Assembly (NCBI GenBank): GCA_946626395.1
Contig: CAMOUF010000240.1
Location: 1-5,560 of the forward strand
Length of the DNA stretch: 5,560 bases
Origin: an uncultured Clostridia bacterium
GTDB lineage: Bacteria > Bacillota > Clostridia > Christensenellales > Aristaeellaceae
Direction of reading: 5' to 3'
A program made the translations under genes and the position numbers. Below are positions 1 to 4,717 of the stretch, piece by piece. The notes under the pieces were generated by a model. That model was not told where the DNA came from, searched no databases, and saw nothing but the letters and a program-made list of their open reading frames with translations. Within the stretch, counting starts at the first letter, position 1. Each line of letters begins with the position of its first letter.

Positions 1-446
1 AAGTTGGTCAGGGTAGCGGGGTCGATGCCGGCCTTTTCCAGGATGTTCTTGTTGTAAGCCAGGCCATAGCCTTCCACGGCCACGGGGAAGCCGACCACCT
101 TGTCGCCGTCCATGTAGGCGGCGGCGGTGTACTTGGTCCATTCCGCGCCGGTCTGGTCAGCGATCTTGTCTTTCCACAGCTCGTAGCCCGCGGGGCCTTC
201 GATGACCCAGATGTCGGGCTCCCGGCCGGACTGCATTTCAGCCTTGAGCACGGTGTTGTAGTCAGAAGAGCCGCCGCCGGTGATGACCTTCACGTCCACG
301 CCGGTCTTTTCGGTGTACAGCTTGGCGTAATCCTGCATCGCGGCAGTGATTTCCACCTTGTTCTGGCAGATCACGATGTCGGCCAGCGCGCCGGTGCTGG
401 TGAGCAGCAGAGCGGCAAACAGAACGAGAGCGACCAGTTTCTTCAT
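1..446 (-). CDS. Extracellular solute-binding protein of an ABC transporter, family 1 type (5' part only)
   Basis: The first 148 residues are present and the rest lies beyond base 1. The start begins with MKKLVALVLF and continues as a hydrophobic stretch ending in ALA at residues 20-22, a typical signal peptidase I site before Asp23, so the protein should be exported. The mature part carries features usual for family 1 (sugar-type) binding proteins: an early segment TGVDVKVITGGG, then PDIWVIEG, then GFPVAVEGYGLAYNKNILEKAG near residues 117-139. Such proteins bind a substrate outside the membrane and deliver it to a two-permease, one-ATPase importer; the permease genes are not in the window. 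The cysteine at residue 27 is not in a lipobox (preceded by IVI), so no lipid anchor is apparent. The substrate cannot be told from this portion; sugar is likely, but polyamine or iron binders share the fold. The start is supported by AAGGAGG 10 nt upstream. Confidence 0.88.
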   Translation of the reverse strand, partial: MKKLVALVLFAALLLTSTGALADIVICQNKVEITAAMQDYAKLYTEKTGVDVKVITGGGSSDYNTVLKAEMQSGREPDIWVIEGPAGYELWKDKIADQTGAEWTKYTAAAYMDGDKVVGFPVAVEGYGLAYNKNILEKAGIDPATLTN

Positions 447-456
447 GATAGAGAAA

Positions 457-463
457 CCTCCTT
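457..463 (-). promoter_or_regulatory. Ribosome binding site of the solute-binding protein gene
   Basis: On the minus strand this reads AAGGAGG, with 10 nt to the ATG at 446. It is a near-perfect anti-Shine-Dalgarno match and fixes the start codon. Confidence 0.85.
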
Positions 464-485
464 TGAAATTTTTCCAGGTAGAAAA

Positions 486-514
486 AGTATAGCATATCTT
501 CCTGATATTTTCAA
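486..514 (-). promoter_or_regulatory. Sigma-A type promoter of the solute-binding protein gene
   Basis: On the minus strand, TTGAAA (509-514) is followed after exactly 17 nt by TATACT (486-491). A TG dinucleotide one base before the -10 box makes it an extended -10 promoter. Transcription would begin near 479, giving a leader of about 33 nt that contains the ribosome binding site. No clear operator palindrome was seen around it. The placement and spacing make this one of the best-supported regulatory sites in the window. Confidence 0.8.
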
Positions 515-563
515 GAGGAAATTGTTAGTTTTTCACGGGTCGGATGGTGAGGCGGCAGGCAGC

Positions 564-731
564 AGGCAATAGGCAATAGATGATAGAGTGCAGAGTTCAG
601 AGCGCTGAGAATATAACGCACACAAGAAACGAAGCCAGACTTGGAACGACAAGAATATCTAAACTCTGAACGCTTCAATCTGGATTCTCTTTTCTCCTAT
701 TACCTATTGCCTAATGCCTATTGCCTAATAA
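564..731. repeat. Imperfect inverted repeat made of 7-bp units (small dispersed-repeat-like element)
   Basis: The left arm holds two tandem GCAATAG units (566-579). The right arm holds the reverse complement as four tandem units, CTATTAC, CTATTGC, CTAATGC and CTATTGC (697-724), followed by a degenerate CTAATAA. Inside these, CAGAGTTCAGAGCGC (591-605) partly pairs with AACTCTGAACGCTT (662-675), which shares TTCAGAG in inverted orientation. The layout is therefore nested: heptamer arms outside, an octamer-like repeat inside, and a unique AT-rich centre. No open reading frame of note lies in it. It fills most of the gap between the two minus-strand genes. It resembles the short tandemly repeated, palindromic, non-coding elements scattered through some bacterial genomes; whether other copies exist cannot be seen here. 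Confidence 0.6.
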
Positions 732-735
732 CTGA

Positions 736-779
736 AAGCCTTTCCGCAATTCAGCGGTTCAGCAGGCGGAAAAAGGCTT
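736..779 (-). terminator. Hairpin spanning the end of the isomerase-like gene (terminator-like, weak)
   Basis: AAGCC-TTT-CCGC (736-747) pairs with GCGG-AAA(AA)-GGCTT (766-779), giving 12 base pairs with a 2-nt bulge and an 18-nt loop. The loop contains the stop codon of the minus-strand gene (751-753). On the minus strand the stem is followed by TCAGTTATT, which is only weakly U-rich. It may be a poor intrinsic terminator or a 3'-end stabiliser. The upstream half of the stem lies in coding sequence for the last residues, so part of the match could be chance. Confidence 0.4.
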
Positions 780-1947
780 CGGCTTCCTGGGCGTGCCTGC
801 CCCGGCAGATAACGTGATGATTGCTGATGGGGTTGGTGAGGAAGTAAGAAAAATCGTTTAAGGCCACCTGGATCTGGGTCCTGCACAGCATATCGCTGAA
901 GGGCGCGGGGCATACGGCCCCTTCCTGGGCATAAAAGCGGGATAAATCGCCCGAACATTTGAACAGGGTGCAGTCGCCCTCCTGGAAGGTTCCCTGCACT
1001 GCCACGCCGATGCCGGATTCAAAATGCGTGTTCAGGCAGAAGTCCTTGAGCATCGTGGTGGGCACAGTGCAATGGGCGAAGGTGGCGTGGCCCGCCCTGG
1101 TGTCAAACCGGCTGGGATTGCACATGAACATGGGTTCCCCGGTGACGCTGCCCAGCACGGCCATGGAAAGCAGGGTGGGCATATCGCCCTCGCAGCCCCC
1201 GTAAACGCCCAGGCTGTTGAGAATGGACAGGCCCAGGCAGCCGGTGGTATGGACGGAATCCAACAGGTCAAAGCAGCGCACGGATACGCCCAGCAGCTGG
1301 TACTGATCCACCAGCCGCTGGAAAGCGCCGTAGACGTACAGGGCCTTTTCGATTTCATTTTTATCAAAGGATTGCTGCTTAAAAAGCAGGGTATATTCGT
1401 TTTCCTGATAGCTTTTGCGGGCGATTTGGGAAAGCAGTTCTTCCATTGAAATGGACAAAAAGTCCAGCCCCAGCTTGGCCTTCACCGCGTCGGCGTCGTA
1501 ATCGCTGGAGATGAGCCAGTCGGAGGGCTGGCCGATGCAGCCCAAGGCTTTGCCGCGCAGGGCGGCCAGGCCCCGATGGGCGTTTCGCAGCACGCGGATT
1601 TGGCTGGCCACCTGGGCAATATCCCCGTGGAGGATTTCGCCGCTGCCGCCGTGGCGGTTCAAATACGCCAGGATTTCCATGGACGCCGCCAGGGAATTGG
1701 ATTCGCCGCTGGTGAGGATATAGCAATGGCGGGCTTTCAGGCGCGGGAAGATTTCCAGGAAATAGCCTTCGCTGCCGCCGGAAGCCACGTAGAGCAGCGC
1801 GAATTCATCCTGCAAATACTGGCTGAGCTCCCCCCGCCTCAGTTCTTCTCCCATTGCTTCCCGCAGGGCGCGGATGTATTGAGTCATGCGCTCCTCCGTC
1901 ACCTGGGACAGCGGACTGCGAATCTGATAAAAATCGATCATCTTCAT
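751..1947 (-). CDS. L-fucose/L-arabinose isomerase-family protein (probable sugar ketol-isomerase)
   Basis: The protein has 398 residues, much shorter than E. coli FucI (591), and resembles the compact FucI-related proteins of Clostridia and Bacteroidota. Recognisable blocks are CIGQPSDWLISS (137-148), GVSVRCFDLLD (220-230), TTGCLGLSILNSLGVYGGCEGDMPTLLS (234-261), MCNPSRFD (275-282), FAHCTVPTTM (290-299), THFESGIGV (307-315), FKCSGDLSRFY (329-339), LCRTQI (354-359) and PISNHHVI (373-380). In the FucI/AraA fold a divalent metal is held by acidic residues and a C-terminal histidine. Glu253, His292 and His377/378 are my candidate equivalents, by inference. Members interconvert aldoses and ketoses in the cytoplasm; the substrate is not determinable. 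It has its own promoter at 2058-2086. The ATG at 1947 sits only 4 nt from GGAGG, whereas the in-frame ATG at 1941 sits 10 nt away, so the real protein may start there (396 aa). Confidence is high for the family, moderate for function. Confidence 0.82.
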   Translation of the reverse strand: MKMIDFYQIRSPLSQVTEERMTQYIRALREAMGEELRRGELSQYLQDEFALLYVASGGSEGYFLEIFPRLKARHCYILTSGESNSLAASMEILAYLNRHGGSGEILHGDIAQVASQIRVLRNAHRGLAALRGKALGCIGQPSDWLISSDYDADAVKAKLGLDFLSISMEELLSQIARKSYQENEYTLLFKQQSFDKNEIEKALYVYGAFQRLVDQYQLLGVSVRCFDLLDSVHTTGCLGLSILNSLGVYGGCEGDMPTLLSMAVLGSVTGEPMFMCNPSRFDTRAGHATFAHCTVPTTMLKDFCLNTHFESGIGVAVQGTFQEGDCTLFKCSGDLSRFYAQEGAVCPAPFSDMLCRTQIQVALNDFSYFLTNPISNHHVICRGRHAQEAEAFFRLLNR

Positions 1948-1951
1948 TACC

Positions 1952-1960
1952 CCTCCTTTT
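1952..1960 (-). promoter_or_regulatory. Ribosome binding site of the isomerase-like gene; favours the second ATG
   Basis: On the minus strand this reads AAAAGGAGG. It lies 4 nt from the ATG at 1947 but 10 nt from the ATG at 1941. The 10-nt spacing equals that of the solute-binding protein gene, so initiation at 1941 is more plausible. Confidence 0.75.
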
Positions 1961-1980
1961 TCATTTTCAGCAGAAATATA

Positions 1981-2001
1981 TCAGCGCAGGCGAAGCGCTG
2001 A
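1981..2001 (-). promoter_or_regulatory. Hairpin in the leader of the isomerase-like gene
   Basis: TCAGCGC (1981-1987) and GCGCTGA (1995-2001) form a perfect 7-bp stem with a 7-nt loop, located roughly midway in the about 100-nt leader that would run from near 2051 to the start codon. There is no following U-run on the minus strand, so it is not an intrinsic terminator. It could protect the mRNA or serve as a binding site for a regulator; its role is unknown. Confidence 0.4.
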
Positions 2002-2057
2002 ATAAAGATGAAATGACCGCTTCACAATACTATTCGTTCTTTCGTTTGATTGGTTTC

Positions 2058-2086
2058 ATTATATCATGCGTTGGAATAAAATACAA
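2058..2086 (-). promoter_or_regulatory. Sigma-A type promoter of the isomerase-like gene
   Basis: On the minus strand a perfect TATAAT (2058-2063) is preceded by TG plus one base, an extended -10. A weak -35, TTGTAT (2081-2086), lies 17 nt upstream. Transcription would start near 2051 and give a leader of about 100 nt. A weak -35 with a strong extended -10 is a common compensation, and may indicate activator dependence. Confidence 0.7.
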
Positions 2087-2089
2087 GTC

Positions 2090-2123
2090 TTGAATTTCTT
2101 CCGCAAGTATAGTACGCTATAAC
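2090..2123 (+). promoter_or_regulatory. Possible promoter region of helD (weak)
   Basis: The DNA upstream of helD holds TATAGT (2108-2113) and TATAAC (2118-2123), either of which could act as a -10 box, and TTGAAT (2090-2095) as a possible -35. The spacings are 12 and 22 nt, so neither pairing is canonical. A promoter must lie in this region because helD is divergent from its left neighbour, but the exact site cannot be fixed. Confidence 0.3.
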
Positions 2124-2147
2124 CGCTGATCAAATCGTGACATAAGC

Positions 2148-2153
2148 AAGGAG
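2148..2153 (+). promoter_or_regulatory. Ribosome binding site of helD
   Basis: AAGGAG lies 8 nt before the ATG at 2162. A closer ATG at 2157 is in another frame and too near the site, so 2162 is chosen. Confidence 0.75.
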
Positions 2154-2161
2154 CATATGCT

Positions 2162-4354
2162 ATGGAACAGACCATTCACCCGGAGCGGCAGGCGGAACGG
2201 GAGCATCTGTCCATGATCCTGGGGCTGCTGGACGCCCGCCTTTTAGCGGCCCGGGCCGCAAGCGAAAAGCAGATGGCGGGGCTCACCGACACCCGGCGGG
2301 ATGAGTTTACCGAACGCCAGGAGCCTCTGCTTCGCAACCTGTGGGCGGCGCACCGGTTTGAGGATTTGGTGCATTTGAGCCAGGAATTTCAGAATGCGGC
2401 GGAGGAGGAAAAGGATCACGAATCCACCCTGCGGGAAATCGCCGCGCTGGAAAAAATGTCGTTTTCCCCTTACTTTGCCCGCATCGACCTGCGCTTTGAG
2501 GAGGATGAGCCGGAGGAAAGGGTGTATATCGGCCGCCGTTCCCTGTGGGACGACCGGAAGGAAGAACTGCTGGTCCACGATTGGCGCGCGCCCATGGCCA
2601 GCGTGTTTTACCGGTTCGGGGTGGGCCCGGCCTTTTATCAGGCGCCCATGGGGAAAATCACCTGCGATCTGCTGCTCAAGCGGCAGTATGAAATCCAGGG
2701 CAGGGAATTGATCGGCTTTTTTGACGCGGACACCGTGATTCAGGATTCCTTCCTGCGCCGCCTGCTGGCCCAGAACGCTTCCGCCCAAATGAAGTCCATC
2801 GTGGAAACCATTCAGAAGGATCAGGACGTGGCCATCCGGGACGAGGAGCATGACCTGCTGATGGTGCAGGGGGCGGCGGGCAGCGGCAAAACCTCCATCG
2901 CCATGCACCGGGCGGCGTATCTGATGTACGAGGGCTTAAAGAATCCCCTGAAGGCCCATAATATCCTGATCCTGTCGCCCAACACGGTGTTTGAAAAATA
3001 CATCAGCTCCGTTTTGCCGGAGCTGGGGGAGAGCAACGTATCCACCTCCACCCTGGAGCAATTGCTGGAGGAGGCGCTGGGCGCGCCTGTTCAGTCCCGG
3101 GCCGAGCGCTGGGAAACCCTGTGCGATCCCGAAAAGCAGCCCGACAGGGCCGCACTGGCCTTCAAAACCAGCGGTGCTTTTATGACCCTGCTGGACCGGT
3201 ATGCCGAAGTCCTGCCGGAATTGCTGCCTTATGAGGATTTGAGCTATGGGGGCCAGGCCCTGGTTTCCCGGCAGGAATTGCGCCGCCGGGCCAAGGACCT
3301 GGGCAGCGGCTTCCCCTTGGCCGTCAGGCTGCGTCATCTGGAAACCAATTTGTGGGAGCGGGTTCACGCCCTGCGGCCCGCCCGGTTCGATGAATTGCGG
3401 ATGATGGCCTTCCGCCTGGGCCACGGGGAAGAATATGCCCGGGGCTGCGCCATTTGGGAAAGCGGCGTTCTGGCCCGGCGGATGCGCCGGATCACCCGGC
3501 TGAATGTTCCCAGGCTGTACAGCGATTTGCTCCATGATCAGGGGCTTTTATCCCGCCTGGGACAGGGCCTTGATATCCCGGCGGGGCTGTCCTTTGCGCC
3601 CCTGCCCGGCGGAGCGGTGCCCCTGGAGGATGCCGCCGCCATGGCCTATCTGCGCATGAAGCTGACCTTTGGCGCGGCCCAGGGCGATATCCGGCAGGTG
3701 GTGGTGGATGAAGCCCAGGATTACAGCCCCATGGACTATGCCGTGCTGAACCTGCTGTTTCCCAAGGCGCGGTTCACGGTGGTGGGGGATATTCATCAAT
3801 CCCTGGACCGGAACGCCGATCTTTCCCTCTATGAGGAGGCGGCCCGCATCCTGAACCGGAAATCCAGCGCCCTGCTGGAATTGACCAAGTCCTTCCGCTG
3901 CACCAAGGAAATTTTGGATTTTTCACTGCAATTTCTTCCTCATGTAAAAATCGACAGCTTGAACCGCTCCGGCGACGCGCCGAAGATATTGACGAACGAA
4001 CTATTGATAGGAGAGATAGCCGCCTGCCGGGCCAAAGGTTATCAGTCCATTGCGCTGATCACCAAAACCCGCCGGGACGCGGAAGGCTGGAAAGAAAAGC
4101 TGGCGGGGGAAATATCGCTCCCCATCCTGGGCAGAAACCCGGAACTGGGCGATGTGTTCCTGGTGCCGCTGAGCCTGTCCAAGGGGCTGGAGTTTGACGC
4201 TGTGCTGCTGCTGGACTGCGATGCAGCCCATTACGCCGCCCCGGAGGACAGACGCCTGTTATATGTGGCCTGCACCCGGGCCCTGCATCATCTGGCAGTG
4301 TTTTCGGAAGGAGCGGTCAGCCCGCTGATTGAAAAGGAGGCGCTCCATGGGTAA
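2162..4354 (+). CDS. helD: HelD-type RNA polymerase recycling ATPase (superfamily 1 helicase-like)
   Basis: The 730-residue protein is close in length to B. subtilis HelD (774). Residues 1 to about 98 are charged and helical, matching the N-terminal coiled-coil arm that enters the RNA polymerase secondary channel. The next block, FARIDLRFEEDEPEERVYIGRRSLWDD (105-131) then VHDWRAPMASVFYRF (138-152), is typical of HelD. ATPase motifs follow in order: Walker A GAAGSGKT (237-244), Walker B DEAQD (516-520), motif III VVGDIHQSLD (540-549), SFRCT near 575-580, SKGLEFDAVLL (673-683) and YVACTRA (701-707). HelD binds stalled or post-termination RNA polymerase and uses ATP to release it from nucleic acid in the cytoplasm. 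All key motifs are intact, so it should be active. Its 3' end overlaps the next gene by 8 bp. A UvrD/PcrA repair helicase is the alternative, but the N-terminal block and the HelD-specific segment argue against it. Confidence 0.93.
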   Translation: MEQTIHPERQAEREHLSMILGLLDARLLAARAASEKQMAGLTDTRRDEFTERQEPLLRNLWAAHRFEDLVHLSQEFQNAAEEEKDHESTLREIAALEKMSFSPYFARIDLRFEEDEPEERVYIGRRSLWDDRKEELLVHDWRAPMASVFYRFGVGPAFYQAPMGKITCDLLLKRQYEIQGRELIGFFDADTVIQDSFLRRLLAQNASAQMKSIVETIQKDQDVAIRDEEHDLLMVQGAAGSGKTSIAMHRAAYLMYEGLKNPLKAHNILILSPNTVFEKYISSVLPELGESNVSTSTLEQLLEEALGAPVQSRAERWETLCDPEKQPDRAALAFKTSGAFMTLLDRYAEVLPELLPYEDLSYGGQALVSRQELRRRAKDLGSGFPLAVRLRHLETNLWERVHALRPARFDELRMMAFRLGHGEEYARGCAIWESGVLARRMRRITRLNVPRLYSDLLHDQGLLSRLGQGLDIPAGLSFAPLPGGAVPLEDAAAMAYLRMKLTFGAAQGDIRQVVVDEAQDYSPMDYAVLNLLFPKARFTVVGDIHQSLDRNADLSLYEEAARILNRKSSALLELTKSFRCTKEILDFSLQFLPHVKIDSLNRSGDAPKILTNELLIGEIAACRAKGYQSIALITKTRRDAEGWKEKLAGEISLPILGRNPELGDVFLVPLSLSKGLEFDAVLLLDCDAAHYAAPEDRRLLYVACTRALHHLAVFSEGAVSPLIEKEALHG
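4334..4340 (+). promoter_or_regulatory. Ribosome binding site of the carrier-protein-like gene, inside the end of helD
   Basis: AAGGAGG lies 6 nt before the ATG at 4347. An in-frame TTG at 4329 lies before this site and is rejected as a start. The site lies within the last codons of helD, which allows translational coupling. Confidence 0.8.
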
Positions 4355-4634
4355 CGTAAGCCAAACGGTGACGCAGATTTTGGGCGATATCCTGGGCGCG
4401 CCGGGAGACACGCTGACCTTATCCGCCAGCACGGCCTCTTTCAAATATCAGGAAATGGCCAGCGCCGCCATCGCCTGTGAAAAGGCGTTCCGCATCGAAA
4501 TGGAGGACGAGCGCATTCCCGATTTGCGCACGGTGGGGGACTGGGTCAATTATGTGCGGGAGCGCATTGCCGACCGGGACGACGGCAGGCCCGCGCCAAC
4601 CGACGAGGAAAGGGAAAGCTGGTATTACCGGTAA
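4347..4634 (+). CDS. Acyl-carrier-protein-like protein lacking the phosphopantetheine serine
   Basis: The 95-residue protein resembles the acyl carrier protein (ACP) family: a first helix VSQTVTQILGDILG (4-17), an ASF segment (30-32), a helix with CEKAFRIEMEDE (44-55) matching the ACP pattern of EEEF followed by an acidic I/M-E/D-D-E stretch, and TVGDWVNYV (62-70), a typical last helix. The spacing from Phe48 to Thr62-Val63 is the same as in E. coli ACP. The DSL motif, whose serine carries 4'-phosphopantetheine, is absent. Aligning back from the conserved Phe puts Tyr34 there, and the loop before it is 3-6 residues shorter than in E. coli ACP. It is thus unlikely to carry acyl groups, unless my hand alignment is wrong. 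Residues 74-95 form a polar, acidic tail ending in WYYR. It starts 8 bp inside helD. Function unknown; it may be a regulatory or structural ACP-fold protein. Confidence 0.65.
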   Translation: MGNVSQTVTQILGDILGAPGDTLTLSASTASFKYQEMASAAIACEKAFRIEMEDERIPDLRTVGDWVNYVRERIADRDDGRPAPTDEERESWYYR

Positions 4635-4682
4635 AGCGAATCAAAGGAGGAAGGAAACGGACGCTTTCGCTTTTTTCCTCCT
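4633..4682 (+). terminator. Overlapping inverted repeats between the carrier-like gene and radA (terminator or attenuator)
   Basis: AAAGCGAA (4633-4640) can pair with TTCGCTTT (4666-4673), and a run of six T begins at 4671. Separately, AGGAGGAA (4645-4652) can pair with TTCCTCCT (4675-4682). The arms interleave, so the two 8-bp stems exclude each other or form a pseudoknot. The first stem with its T-run looks like a weak intrinsic terminator with a long 25-nt loop. The second would disrupt the T-run and resembles an antiterminator. Partial read-through into radA is the simplest reading. Confidence 0.45.
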
Positions 4683-4700
4683 GGAGGGCCGATTGAAGAA

Positions 4701-4707
4701 AAGGAAG
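4701..4707 (+). promoter_or_regulatory. Ribosome binding site of radA
   Basis: AAGGAAG lies 10 nt before the ATG at 4718. An in-frame stop at 4694-4696 excludes a much earlier start. Confidence 0.6.
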
Positions 4708-4717
4708 ATTTGATCCA

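Noticed and set aside
1024..1449. Open frame of 141 codons on the plus strand inside the isomerase-like gene
   Set aside because: It is the shadow of the conserved minus-strand gene, with no recognisable domain.
2011..2029. Possible catabolite-repression (cre) site in the isomerase leader
   Set aside because: The minus strand reads TGTGAAGCGGTCA, which has one base too many between TG and AARCG for the cre consensus.
2243..2908. Open frame of 221 codons antisense to helD
   Set aside because: It shows no recognisable domain, and the plus strand encodes conserved HelD blocks throughout.
2936..3535. Open frame of 199 codons antisense to helD
   Set aside because: The Gln/Gly/Pro-rich composition is a typical shadow of GC-rich coding sequence, with no ribosome binding site or family match.
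4329..4346. Earlier TTG start for the carrier-protein-like gene
   Set aside because: It lies upstream of the ribosome binding site that serves the ATG at 4347 and would add MKRRRS, encoded by the Shine-Dalgarno sequence itself.
4643..4717. Possible small gene after the strong AAAGGAGG at 4643-4650
   Set aside because: No ATG or GTG lies at a suitable distance. The purine run is better explained as an arm of the inverted repeat.
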